Below are positions 49,778 to 62,134 of a DNA stretch of 64,000 nucleotides, piece after piece (positions within the stretch are counted from its first letter, which is position 1; the number at the start of each line of letters is the position of its first letter). Source of the DNA: Setophaga petechia. Taxonomy: Eukaryota > Chordata > Aves > Passeriformes > Parulidae. The notes under the pieces were generated by a model. That model did no database searches. It was not told the DNA's origin and saw nothing but the letters and a program-made list of their open reading frames with translations. The stretch lies in NCBI GenBank assembly GCA_024362935.1, contig JANCRA010000012.1:1116001-1180000 (forward strand), in the 5' to 3' direction. The position numbers and the translations under genes are program-made.

Positions 49778-50274
49778 GCATGGCCAGCACACAGACAGCA
49801 ACTCCACACGTTCGTCCACACCATGGTGTCAAGACAGGCACATGCTCTGCCACAATAAAGGAATACACAGAGGGAAGCAACTGAGCAGGTTTGAGAGGAA
49901 ACTGCTGTCAGTCACAGTGAGGATAGTAGGAATACATTTGAGCAACCAAAATTGCAAGATAATAAGGATCAGGACTCACACAAGGGTTATTGGGCTATAA
50001 CCTGTATTTCAATTGGACAATTTTTGAGCAAAAAAAGGGTAGTGAAATTGTATAAAGATGTAATAAAAAGCAAACTTGGGAAATTTCCTTAAAAATATAG
50101 TTTATACCTTGAGTCATGAGAGCATCATTCAAACAGTGATAAAGAATGACAGGAATCTAATAAATACTAATAAATTTGGACAGGATACTAATAAATATGT
50201 ATTTAAACTTCTTTAATGAACAGTTTGATACTTGTGTTATTCCCAGTAATTTGTTGTAAGAAATGCAGATTTCT
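49778..50274. other. Noncoding sequence, no gene seen
   Basis: No gene or repeat was recognised. An imperfect ACTAATAAAT/GATACTAATAAAT duplication lies at about 50163-50200. Confidence 0.6.
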
Positions 50275-50410
50275 AAAGGTAGAGATGGCTTTACTGGATC
50301 AGACCCCAAGTCATTCTGCATCTGCCATGCCCTATATGGCAGAATAGTATGTTTGGGTAATCTTAATATTCAGTCTGGCAGGTAAGAGCTTCCAGTGCAG
50401 AACAAACTTA
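50275..50410 (+). mobile_element. Possible ancient amniote interspersed repeat fragment
   Basis: The phrase GGCTTTACTGGATCAGACCC, followed by CATTCTGCATCTGCC, resembles an old repeat widespread in reptile genomes that carries 'ACTGGGTCAGACCAATGGTCCATCTAG'. Divergence is high and the edges are unclear. I call it from memory with low confidence. Confidence 0.35.
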
Positions 50411-53400
50411 TGAGGAAGGCCAAGGGAAACTTCTGTCATCCCATTCATTCTCACACTCTTCCCACCTCCTCTTCTGTTCACCCATTAGCAAAGACTGCAG
50501 AGGCTGGTCACTCAGAAGGTGCATTCTGGCATGGCCCACACATCACCCAGTGCAAAGACCCCTCCTCATAACACAGTGAGCTTGAAGGCACTCTGTAGGG
50601 GCAGTCAGAGCTGCATCTGCATGCGCCCCCAGCTTTGTGAGTGTTCCTCTCTGACATTCAAAAGCCTCAGATACTGAAGGGAGCTCTCATGACATTCATC
50701 CACTTCTCTCTCTGCTCTCTGCTCTTCTTTACCACAGTACATTTGTTCCTGTGAACTGCTACTGTCCCTGTGTGTTTAACATTTGAACTGATCTCTTCCA
50801 GCTTGCACAACTTTTCACAAATCCATCTGTTATTAGGGAATAATTAATGCATCAATAAATCAATAAATAATCAATATTTTTTGTTAATGTAGTAAGTGTG
50901 GTGCCTTATTTAGACTTCTACTTATTTACTTTCCAATGCAGTGAAATAAAGAAGGTTAATAAGACTCAAACAGTTCAAAGCAGTACTTGTCAGAGAACAA
51001 ATCTGGTCTTGTCAAGGTCAGCAAGAGTTCCAATGCTGGAAAAGGAGTAGGAGTGTGGGCTGTGTGATATTAACAGCTGGGAACTGAAGTGAGATTTTGC
51101 AGTCATGTTCTCCAGTATCTTAACCAGGAACCATATCCTTCACTGAATAATTTAAGTGATAGACTGGCTCATATTTCTTTACTCCACCAGACAAACACAG
51201 ACTTGGCCTTTTTTCCTTTGTCATATCATGACTCCTTGAAGTTTTATTTCATGCATCCTCAAATTTTATTCTCCAGATCACTTATCACCTTTCAAAAAGA
51301 TAGCTTTAGATCTTGTTCTGTTTACAAAGGTGCTGGTTTTACCCCTGTGCCTATCAGTGGTAGAGGAATTCAGTGATGCTCGCTTTACACTGGAATGAAC
51401 ACAGAGAGACTCAGGCCTAGAGGCCACAAAATGTCTGGCAAAGTATCCACTCATGAAAGCAATTTGTTATAATATCATACAGAATAAATCATGGCTGACA
51501 TATCTGCTGAAGCTATTTTTAAAGGAAATAATTCATAAAGCTGAGAGGTGTGAAGCAGTGAACATAATCTACGTTGACTGGGGGGGGGAAATGCTGTACC
51601 TTAGAGGAGACAGAAGCAAGGGGTTAGCAACAATCTCAGAGAGCATTGTTCTGGTGAGGATAAAGATCTGTCTGAAGGGCTTTGTGCTGGTGGTATCACT
51701 GCTGTGGAAGGAAACATCTCAGCAAGATGATAAATGGAGAATTATACAGCTTTATTTTTCTCCCCACTTACAAATGACTTAATCATGCTGACAGGATCTC
51801 CACTAATTTCCACCATATATAGAGCACCTTCTGAAGGAGCCAAGCAAGTGTCACCCTAATAACTCAGCTTTTCCCATCCATTTTATTCTTGTGTGTTATT
51901 AGTATAGATTGATGTGGGAAGATTTGGCAATTTGGAATTGTTGTATTTTGAAAAATAAAACAAAAATATGCACACAAAAAAAGGAGTAATTTTGAAATTG
52001 GGATTGGTTTTAGGCCTGAAGGCCAGATGCAGCAGGTAGAGCTTGATGTTCTCTGCAAACACATCAGGGAGATGTGGTGGGTTGGAGGAGCAATTAAAAT
52101 TCAGATGGCAAAAGAGCAGTTTCAGCCATCATTTAACTCCCCATGAGCAGCACCTAGATAGGTGAGGGTAGAAACGGATCATTGGACCAGAATCTCTTTT
52201 CACTCCCACTGCTGGAGATCAAGAAAAACCTGGTTTTACTTTTTTATAAAATTGGTAATGGAAGAAATACACTCAGTGAGGAACTGTCTGGGTGTTACTT
52301 TAGTGTCACAGAGATCAAAGACAAATTGGTGCAGAATGCTGCTCATACAACAAGAGGAAGAGCAGAAATGAAAAGAAATTACTTCTCATCAAAGGATGTA
52401 AGTCAACATTCTGGATTATGTGTTCCTCTAGGGAACAAATCCCAAACTCAGGCAAATTGTCGTGCCTAGAAAGGGCCAACTGAGTGTCACAGGGACTCTG
52501 CAAAGGCAGAAGAAGGCACAAAGAAATATGCAGAAATTATGACAGGGCTCAAAGGGATGAATCACAAACAGAAGCTGGAACAACTGTCACTACAAGATAT
52601 TCATGCATTGTGTCATGGCCTAATGTCAGAAAATAATAAGGACAAAATTATAAAATAACAATTAAGCACTATAAATGAGCTAAACAATTCAGAAAATGAT
52701 CTTAAAAGCTCTTACACTACCAATAAAAATACCTTAACAGATGCACAAACGCATCTTGGGATGAATGCATTATGCTTTATAGATTCAGGGCTGCCATTAT
52801 AACCCTCATAATCCCTTTGGTCATGTGTTATACATCTGTGACTTCTTGGCAAGATCTTTCAGTGAGAGGAACTTGCAATTTTAGCTAACCTTTTCTTTTT
52901 TGGAAAGCTTGGCTGCCGGCTTTGCTCTTTCCATGCTTCAGAACCTCTGCAATGCAATCTTTTCAATAGCATATGCTGCAAAATGCTTTTAAAAATGTTT
53001 TAGTACCTATATTACAATATTGAGACCATAACTGACAAAAGAAGTCAACCCTATGATCTCATTTCAAACATAAGCATAAAACCCAGCATTACTAATGGCA
53101 TGAAAACTAGAATCTGATGAAACGCAGAACACAAAAGAAGTTCCAGCACTTCTGAGAAGTTTCTTCTGCTTTTAAAGTATGCCTGATTGTCCAGGGTAGA
53201 AACTAGCAGCTCCCTCTGGCAACACTGCTAAATCCTCTTCGGTGAGGACACAACACAAGTGATAACTCACATACATAGGACAAGCCTCCACATCCCATTT
53301 AAAACTGAGCTTTGAGATGTCAGTAAAAATAAGTAGAGGCATACAGAATTAGTGGAAAACATGTTTGCAGGCATGTGACCATGAGTCCTGCACTGCAGCC

Positions 53401-53954
53401 AAAAGCATTGCTAACAAAAATCACACATATGTTGTGACAGCATGGGGAGGAAGGACTACAGAGAATAAGATGATTTATCTGTCCATGGTCTCATGGGAGA
53501 TTTGATAGTTTACCTTCTCACAACCAGCATTCTCAGCAACATAGTAAGATGTTCTAGCATTTCAAACACTGCAGTGTAGGGACCTCCTGGTATATGGCTT
53601 GGCTATAGTGATTCAGCACTTTTTATTGATCCATTTTAATAGTACCCAATCAAGCTAAAGAGGAAATAAAACATACTATTTTTTTTATTATAGTATTTCC
53701 CATACTCTGATATCTGATTAATCCATCATTACCTGGGTTTAGGGATAAGCAAAACACGTAGAAATCAATCACAGTGGGCAAGCTAATATATTTGTGTAAG
53801 AGTCAGAAAGAAGAGGTTGATCACATAATTAAACAAATTTTGAAAGGCAAACACTGCTCAAAAGGCAAATGTTGTTCAATTTTAAAACAGTTTAGATGAA
53901 CAACTACCCTTCTTGCCCCATTTTTGGAGAAAATTAGGGAGTTAATAGACAGTT
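50411..53954. other. Noncoding sequence, no gene seen
   Basis: Frames at 51453-51782 (109 codons) and 52182-52469 (95 codons) are among the longer plus-strand frames but have no family match that I can see. A run of nine G residues lies at 51580-51588. An AATC/AATA-type simple repeat lies at about 50838-50878. Confidence 0.55.
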
Positions 53955-53987
53955 AATTAATGTATTTTCATGAAAAATACATTAATT
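53955..53987. repeat. Perfect 14-bp inverted repeat with 5-base loop
   Basis: The arms are AATTAATGTATTTT (53955-53968) and its exact reverse complement (53974-53987), separated by CATGA. The stem is AT-rich. It is too short and AT-rich for a typical microRNA precursor. A chance palindrome or replication-slippage product is most likely. Confidence 0.9.
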
Positions 53988-55423
53988 CTGGTGCTATGCG
54001 AACTAGCAGTGTCTTGACATGGTTGGTAAATTTAATTCAGAAGGTGGAATTAATTTCACCTAGCGTGCAATGTCAGCTGTAAGCTGGCCATTTAAGGTGT
54101 TCTTTATAGTCAATGGGGGGAAAAAAAGCAATTTTAGGACATGACTGATGTGATGGCTTTAAGGCATCTGCTTTCATAGGTGATGAACTGAACCACAGAA
54201 GTATTCATTATCTGTAAACGGGTCCCAGACACTGAACCAGAAATAAACAACGCCTTTAGAAACAAGTTTCCTGTCCTTCCTGCCTTACATGAGAAAAGAA
54301 CCTCTCATAAAGTTCCAAGGCACTGAATAAGTTCCGCTTCTGAATCGAGTATCCATAAAATAACAAGTCGATAATAATATTTGATATATCTCAAACTGTT
54401 TTCAGAGCAGGTAAACATACTTATTCCATTTTTATGAAAGAAATGTGACAAAATCCAGCTAGGGTGGTCAGTGCCAGAGGAAGAAACAGAAGCCAAGTCT
54501 CCTGCCTTCCCATGTGCTTTTTGAGCTCAACAAGCCTGCCCTTAATTTTTGTCTTCTACGTATGAGATTTACCTTTATAGATCTAGTTAATCTATCTGAA
54601 CTTTCCTGAATGTCTCCATAGGCAGTCTCTGAGGGAGCATGATCTGCCCTTCCTGCTGATGTTTAGAGTTGTGAATGCAATTGCATCACCTCTTCTTTTC
54701 ACCTTGGAAGGTGTCACTGTCTCCCACATGTCTGCTCTTGGGGCCATTCTGAGAGTTGTTCCCACCTACTCCTTTCTGCAGCAGAGGCTCAGCTAGAGTC
54801 TGCCAAGAACATCAACATCTACAGGGCTGGTTACATCATCAGTCTCTGGTCTCCTTTTGAAACACAAAACTGGACACTAAAGACCATCTGAAATAGGGAA
54901 GATTTTAAAAAAAGAAGAAAGTAAAAAGGGCTGAATGATGAAGTTCTTTCTGGCCAAGACGAAGAATGACAAGTTTCAGAAAACTTTCAAAGGTTTTTCA
55001 AGGTTGCTGATTAGTAAAGCTCTATTCACAAACATGGGATTTAGGTTAAAAAACCCTCCAGAAAGAGAATACATCATTTTATCTGAAATTTATACAGTTT
55101 TGTGATTATATGAGGCTTTCATAGTCAGAAACCTTGACACAGATCTGAAGCAGGTCTCTGAGACATACAGCTTCATGAGCTGAGCCAAAGAGATTCTGGG
55201 GATTTACAGGATATACCAATTTTAACAACTTCTGTTCTGCTGAATAGGTATGTAAACTCCACTAAATTCAGCACCGTTCCAACAAATGTGTGGCAGCAGA
55301 CATGTGCAAGATATTTTAATTATCTGAGGCCATTTACTGATCAGGGAGGTGATGTCAGTAGTGTCAAGACAAGAAGCTAGTGTAAATCTCAGTGCCCAAA
55401 GATGGGGGGATTGGAGTAGGAAA
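53988..55423. other. Noncoding sequence, no gene seen
   Basis: No coding region, RNA gene or recognisable repeat was found before the SINE. Confidence 0.6.
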
Positions 55424-55575
55424 ATCACAGAATGACAGAAGTCTCTGAGTTGGAAGGGTTGATGACCCTTAAGGATTATCAATGTCCAGCTCTTAAGTGA
55501 ATGGCCTATACAGGGATCAAACCCACAACTTTGGTGTGACTAACACCTTGCTCTGACCACCTGAGCCAATCTCAG
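55424..55575 (-). mobile_element. tRNA-Ile-derived SINE with CR1 tail (TguSINE1-like), minus strand
   Basis: On the minus strand the head (55575 down to 55502, 74 nt) aligns along its whole length with tRNA-Ile(AAU). The A box reads TGGCTCAGGTGG (55557-55568) and the B box GGTTTGATCCC (55513-55523), each with one mismatch to the RNA polymerase III consensus. The 3' part ends GTATAGGCCA, like the tRNA acceptor end. The anticodon position reads AGT. After a short linker the tail reads as a CR1 3' end, with CCTTCCAACTCAGAGACTTC and the periodic terminus TCTGTCATTCTGTGATT. A tRNA head joined to a LINE tail is the definition of a LINE-mobilised SINE. This head and tail combination matches the zebra finch family TguSINE1 as I recall it, and points to a songbird. 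It is not a functional tRNA gene, because the acceptor stem is unpaired and the head is diverged. Confidence 0.83.
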
Positions 55576-58500
55576 TTAATAGAAATCCACTGGACACTCC
55601 TACCCTCCTGGGGCAGTGGCTGTAGGATTGCAGGGCACCCTGCAGCATCTCACCTGGCACAAGGAGGCTGTGCTTGGGCGACTGCATCCCCTGTGAGAGG
55701 CACTCCACTGATCTGAGTGGGTATTGCATGACATCTGTCACGCCCATAGTGCCCACATGCAGAGTAAGAAGAGAGGTCGGGAGTATCAGATGAAGGAAGA
55801 ATGGATGTTTTAAAAATATCCAATGAAGGTGAGGGGTAGAATCTGTACTTCTCAAGAAAATAGGTTTTTCACAGATTTCTAAAGACAGGAGAAGGTTTTG
55901 CCATTATCATTCCAAATTAACAAGACAGAGGCAAATCAAAATGTGCTCCCAATCTTTACTGATGATTTATAAACAAAATGTAATTTCATTTATGTGTTTG
56001 TGAATTTTTCCCTTGTCAAGAATGTTATTATATCCAGTCCTGGACACAGTCAGCTCAAGTGGTTTTGTAAAACAAACAAAAAGCAAATTTAGTTCAGCAT
56101 CATGTAAGTTTGACACACATAAATACCAGTTCCAGCAGGGCTTAATTACAGTTAGGTGGTATGATGCTGAATCTGACTGATCCTTTCTTAAACCAGCTAA
56201 TCGATCCTGTCAAGGGTTTCTGTCTTTAAAATTGTGCTTGATTGCTGTGAAAGGGACATAAACCTCAGTTACTCTGTTTCTATAAATAAGCATTATACCT
56301 AATGTGGTAAGAAATAAACCTGTTTCTCCTGCCCAGTCCAGATCTTCTAGAGAAGCTTCACACGTTGAAGATGTATAAGGAAGGACACTGCTGTTAGCTC
56401 TCACATCCTGCATAAACAATCCAATCAGTTAGAACTATTGATTTGAGCAAGCTGAGCAGCAGTGTTCTCTTGAACTAGTTTTTCTTAATTCTTAGGTTTG
56501 ATTACCTTCCTTTGCCTTCAAAATAAATTAAACACACGCACACACAAAATCAAATAGCAAAACCTGTGAAATAACTCTACTTTTAAGGAAAATAAGAAAG
56601 TAAAGGAAAGCAACATTTCCAGAATTACTTTCTTGAGACCATACATACAATACTGCAACTGTTTGAATGTGTATTTTTTATATCAATCTTCCTATATGGA
56701 ATTGTTGAAAAATTGTGTATTACAGTACAGGATGGCACATAATTTAAAGATTGAAAGATGACAAGGCTACAGCATTCCTTCTCAGCCTCTTACAAATATT
56801 TATTAAACCACTGTTTCAAAACATTACATCTGAAGATATATGAAAAGATGCCTCTTCTGTGGAACTTCATGTGCAAAACCAATCTAAAAAAAACTTGCAG
56901 TGAGAACTTTGAAGTCTCCATCCTACAAAATGCCAGGTTTGTTTGCCAAGATGGAAAATACATTTTGCTACTTTTAATGCTCACGGGGAATCGCATCAAT
57001 TGCTAATTCATCAGAATAGGCTCTTAAGTGTGTCTGATGTAATTCTCCCCTTAAAAAGTTATGATGATGATGTAACAAAATGCAAAAGCTTTTTCAAACC
57101 ACGCCATTCTAAAGCTTGGGGTCATATCTTGGATCCTGAGGTTGGATTACGTAGGTCACTGACTTCCATATTCATCTGGTACAACAGTGTTTAAAGAATG
57201 GATCACAATCTGTCTTTTCTAACAATCATAGTAAGAAATCAACATGTAGATTTTACCTATTTTACAACTTTTGGGAACCACTCAAAGTTGTTTGAATAAT
57301 AATTTTTGTTGTTGCAGTGTAGCCTAAGTCACATAAGAGTCACATGGGTGCAGAAGGAACCCTGGTTGAAATTAAATATTCTAGCACACAGCTAGACAAG
57401 AGCAAGAAACAGAAAGGTAGTTCACATGCCAGATAGCATGAAACCTTGAAGCTTCTTTATTTTGTTCTAGAATTTTTCATTTCTTTATTTCCTAAGATAA
57501 AAAAAATAAAAAAAATCTGTGTTAAAAAATGCTTCTCTGGAACTTTAACCTTGCAAAGCCATACTTATATTTATTTCAGTTTAGCCCATAGCTCTTTATA
57601 ATAGCACTTTTATATGCTACAATTTAAATGAACTTACAGTATAAGTTTTCATATCAACTTCCTTTTCAGGAGTGCTATTGCAAAATTTCTAAATGGAATC
57701 CATCAAATTTTAGCATTAAAAATCAACTGAAGCATTACTTGTGTGATAGCTGAACTGTGGTCAAAGATACTGTCAGGTGCCGTGCTACTCCTGAGCAATT
57801 TTATCTGAAACTTCTGAACATTATATTGGATAAGTTCATTCCTAAATATGAATGATCAAATATAGAAACAAAAAACAATTCAGTATATAATGACTTTTTA
57901 CAGAACAGCAAATCATGTCAGGAGAAAAATAGACAAAATAGTAAGAGAAAAGGTGACTGTTTATGTATTACATATACCCAAATTTGACTTTTTGAAAAGT
58001 AATGGAATGTGTGAAACATAGATCAGAAACAAAACTTAAGTCTGAAAAAGGTAGTGAACCTATCTGTGTCTGTCATAATAAACTGGTTATACATCCAAAT
58101 ACGTAGAGTGTGAAAAATGGGGAGTTTCTATCCCTGTCAGCCAAAGAGATTTGACCTAAGCCCAGCTCAGAAGAGTGCCTTAGCCACTTGCTGAAATCTG
58201 AAGTACGTTAGGGGATCACTACTATTTTGGAGCTGAGTTACAGCACAGAAGTTATGTGACCACAGAGATAAGCAGTGAGCAATAGCAGTGAATAGCAGCT
58301 GAGTGATATCTGTAGGCCTCATTCAGAAGGGAGTTCCAGAATCTGCTTTCAAAAACGTTCAGGCAAGTTATATTCAGTGGTTGCCCAAGCACAGAAGCCG
58401 TCCTGGAAGCAGAATCCAGACTCCTGTTACTGCTTGCTGTCTGGCTCCTTGAGTCTTGCATTTATAACAGAATCTGTGAGTTGCCTCTTCATGCACCATA

Positions 58501-59614
58501 ATTTAGTGATTACAGGTCATAGACCTGCACTATGAAGAAATGTCTGAAATACGGTTTTCCTTTTTCAGTGAAGTACTGTCTCTAGTTGGACAGTATTACA
58601 TGAAAAGCAAAAAGCCGACCCACTAACTCAAATTTGTTTGTTTTGGGGTTTTTTTGTAAAAATCAATTCACCAACAGGAAAAAAAAAAAAAGAGAGATAA
58701 AGTTTCCAAATGAAAATATGACTATTTATAACTCTGATTTGTGTATACAGGTTCTGGAGAGCAGCTTGAGGTCAGATAGAGACTTAGGGGTTTTCTCCAT
58801 TCCCTCTCAAACTGGCTTCTGAATCCTGTTTCATAACTGATGCTTAACTCACAGATTTATAAATCCTTTGTTTTCTCAACACAAATGTATTAATAACCAT
58901 AATTATGATGAGGAAGTAAGGGTTGGTTCACACTATTCTTTTTCTTATAACGATTATTTCATTTTATGAAAGAGTAGAAGTGAAGGAAGGCAAAGAAACG
59001 CTGCTTCTAGTTCAAGCAGCATTTTAGAGTTAATTTGGTTTATGAGTGTTTTATATTCTCAGACACAAAAGATGATCTAAGGGGCACACAGTGTACAGTC
59101 TGGGATGTCTGAAGAAAGGAACCCTAAAGGGCAGACAAAAAATGCAACAGTGACCTAAGGAAGCACAAGGACTTGGCAAAGCAGCTGCCTCAGGCCAGCT
59201 CTCATTTGTGAGGGGCACTGCTTGGACACTGCCTCATTAGCAAGGCAATAGGAAACAGACAGAAAAAAACAACACACACGATGATTGCAGTGAAGGAAAC
59301 CCAAATTTCATTTGCTACTTATTGACCATATATCTTCTGCTCAGCTGCAATGAGTAACTTTGGCAGTCATGGAAGTGGGAAAGGGAAGGAACATGACAGT
59401 AACAAGAATATAACAAGAGAGGAAGCAGATGCCACTCCCTCCTTTGCAGTTTATGACCAATTACAGGATTTCCATAGTCTCTGTGAGGCAATTAAAGAGT
59501 TATGCTTCAGTGCCCAATTAATATTCACTTGACATCATCGGTTTACCAACATCTCAGAGAAACAGCCCTGTTGTCCCAAGTCTGAAGTAATTGCATTACA
59601 ATGTGGCAGTTAAA
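55576..59614. other. Noncoding sequence, no gene seen
   Basis: Part of a 112-codon minus-strand frame (55517-55855) covers a slightly GC-richer patch next to the SINE and has no recognisable motif. A-runs lie near 57500-57518 and 58679-58691, and a short CA-rich stretch at about 56530-56546. No gene is supportable. Confidence 0.58.
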
Positions 59615-59715
59615 AAAAAATCTCAAAAACCACTCAAAAACAAACAAATGCCCCCCCCAAAAGCAAGCAAATAAATAAACAAACAAACAAAAAAAACCCC
59701 AAAACCAAAACAGAA
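59615..59715. repeat. A/C-rich simple sequence, (CAAA)n and (AAAT)n
   Basis: A-runs alternate with CAAA and AAAT units and two C-runs (CCCCCCCC near 59653 and CCCC near 59697). This is low-complexity DNA with no coding potential. Confidence 0.88.
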
Positions 59716-59919
59716 CTAAAAATCAGAGTTTTCTTGATTTAGAGGGATATTTTTCCTCAGTATCTTTAAAAATGCTGAAACACTGGAAAGCATAAAGACT
59801 CTGCTTATTAGTGGATATTAGGAATATTTCTATGATGTATTTTGAAAACAAAACAAAAACATTTTAAACAGCAGAGGAAAACTTTAATTGACTCACTGTT
59901 GCCCAGCTACAGTTATATT

Positions 59920-59995
59920 AAATATATATACATTCATACATACATACATATATATATGTTTATATAGCTATATGCATAACATTTCTAGGTATATT
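59920..59995. repeat. TA/CATA-rich microsatellite
   Basis: Alternating TA runs and CATA units (ACATACATACATA) merge into TATATATATG and TATATAGCTATATG. Self-complementary segments could form cruciforms. The array is imperfect. Confidence 0.88.
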
Positions 59996-61699
59996 GGTAT
60001 ATTATGGAGGGGAGCAGATCTGGGACGGGCAAATTCTACATAAATTAACTATAATTCATTTAAGAATTTATTGATTTACACTTGATTAAGAGAAGTTAAT
60101 GAGACTAAACATTAGTCCACACTCAACAAGCTTCCTTGTAAATTACATGGAACATTTCCTCCTAATACTGGGAAATTAGACAAAAGCAGCAATGACTGTG
60201 GATTAATTAGACTGTAATTCTAAATTGTTTCCCATTTGAAAGCACCCCCAGGTCCACTTGGTTATGTCTATCTCTATGCTGAGTCTGGAGGGGCTAAGAT
60301 TAAATAAAACTCCTGTTGTAGGCACCTCCTCCAGGAACTGAGAGATGGACAGAACCGATCCGGGATGCAGGGCTCAGAGAGAGAATTTGCAGGGCATTTT
60401 TGTGTGGGCAAGACAGAACAGCCTCTATCACCTCATCATCACCCATCCTATCTCACTGTGGATGAATCTCCTTAAAGACAAGCCCTCAGTCCCCCATTCG
60501 CTAAAACTTGAAGTTTAGCACCCAGTATATGAAGTTTTGTATTTATTCAAGCCCCATGATTAACCACTCTGGGATTCCTGAAAGGGCTAGAGCTGCTTAT
60601 TATTTACTGATTAGTGGGCTACCAATGTTCTCAGGTTGCCTGGGTTACAGTTATTGTTAATGCAAGGTACTGCCAGATTGCTGTTATTGCCAAGAACTGT
60701 TTGAAAAAACAGACCCTCCCAGTGCCTACCTCCCATTCAGCCCAGTAAGGTTGTATGAATGAGTCACCCACATGTCAGCTCTAGAGGGAAAAAAAACTGA
60801 TAGGCCTAACTCAGTGCAAAACTCAGGCAAATTCAGGTTCTCTCTTTAGCAATTCTTTATTATGGTTGACTTAGGGTACCTTTTAGCTGATTCTCACAGC
60901 TGAGTGCTGCAATCACAGGTGTACAGGCTGGGCTGGATTGTGTCCCTTAACAATGCCTATTAAAACAAGGCATCAGAAAATGTAAAAAATTCAGAGGATC
61001 TAAGTGAGAGAACATAAGAGTGGTGCAACTGTGAGAACAAAACCTAAAAACAAGGTGGTTTGTGGCAGAGGTGACTACAGCCCATTCCTTTGATTTACGT
61101 TTCATCTGATGAATGTCCAATGAAAAACGCATAATGCATCCAAGAAAAGTAGAATTCTGGGAATCAATGGGTTTTGAGGGGGAGCTAGTGATTAAGCTTC
61201 CTTTCTAGTAAGGCATTGTGGTAGATGCCATGTCATACACTAAAGTGTTACACAGCAGCAGATATTTTTGTTAGGTGTTTTAAAGAAGAGGGAAAACCAA
61301 ACAACTCCAGCAACCATGGAAAATAGCATGGAAAATGTAGATGCAGAGGACTGACCCAGTGAGGAACCAAGCACCTAAGTCCTCACATGTCATTTGCTAT
61401 GTATACAAGATCTTCAGCCTCTCTCTTCAGTGCTTACAGGTTTCCAAAGTCACCAAATTATCTTCTGAAGGAGCAAGTGAAACATGTAAACTTTCCCTTT
61501 CATAAAGATGGGAAGTTAAGGAGATTCTAGAGAGAACATTTTAGACATATTTGCATTCCAGTTTTTGAAATTCTAAGAAAATGAGAAATAGGGGAGGGTT
61601 GTGTGTAGTGGGAAAAGGGAAACCAGAATATTTTTCAGCCTTCTCTGGAAATGAAAATGGGAAAAAATTTCTTGGGAGTCTTAGTTTATTTAAATTGGG
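59996..61699. other. Noncoding sequence, no gene seen
   Basis: The part at about 60290-60400 (AATAAAACTCCTG followed by GGCACCTCCTCC and a purine-rich run) has some flavour of an LTR 3' end, but no left boundary or duplication could be found. No gene is supportable. Confidence 0.55.
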
Positions 61700-62134
61700 T
61701 GCTGCTTTTGACTGGCTCACTTTCTTCACAGCAGCTAGGACAGGCTGTGGTTTGGATTTGTGCTGAAAAGAAGGATGTTAACAAAAGGGTGTTTTTCTTA
61801 ATGCTGAGTAGTGCTTATAGAGTCAAGACCTTTTTTGCCTCACCCTCCACCCCATCAGCAGCGAGGCTGGGGGTGCACAAGGAGTTGGAAGGGGACACAG
61901 CCAAGACAGCATGAAGGAGCCTTGCTTTCCTGGGGATGGCTGAACACCTTTCTGCCCATGGGAAGAGAGGTTTTCCTTTGCTTGTGTGCGTGGCTTTACT
62001 TGTTCAAGTGCCTTGATCTCAATCCATGAGTTTTCCCACTCTAACTCTTCTGATTCCCTACCCCATTCTGCTGGTAGGGGACTGAGTGAGTGGCTGCATG
62101 GGGCTTGGTTCCTGGCTGGGGTTAAACTACGACA
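61700..62134 (+). mobile_element. Solo LTR of family B with promoter deletion, plus strand
   Basis: This 435-bp element matches the LTR at 31783-32360 block by block. It shares TTTTGACTGGCTCAC, TTTCTTCACAGCAGCTAG, GGATTTGTGCTGAAAA, GAGGCTGGGGGTGCACAAGG, TTTCCTGGGGATGGCTGAAC and TTTGCTTGTGTGCGTGGC, and ends GGCTGGGGTTAAACTACGACA. About 134 bases that correspond to 31987-32120 are absent at about 61908-61911, including the TATA box. The ATTAAA poly(A) signal is also gone, the site now reading TTGTTCAAGTGCC. No clear target-site duplication was found. The window's longest open frame (124 codons, minus, 61823-62197) runs antisense to it and is an artefact. Confidence 0.8.

Noticed and set aside
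49252..50000. Repetitive open frames (DPS/VTAS-type repeats) on the plus strand
   Set aside because: They are translations of the minisatellite. Units of 36-38 bases shift the frame from copy to copy, so no consistent repeat protein can be encoded.
51520..51700. Possible reverse-transcriptase remnant (a VNIIYVDW-like stretch in a 109-codon frame)
   Set aside because: Resemblance to the CR1 'VIYLDFSKAFDTVSH' region is confined to a few residues, and downstream RT blocks do not follow.
55502..55575. tRNA-Ile gene on the minus strand
   Set aside because: The acceptor stem does not pair, the anticodon position and both promoter boxes are mutated, and a CR1 tail follows. It is a SINE head.
60290..60400. 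LTR 3'-end-like sequence with AATAAA
   Set aside because: No left end, TG...CA termini or duplication could be identified.
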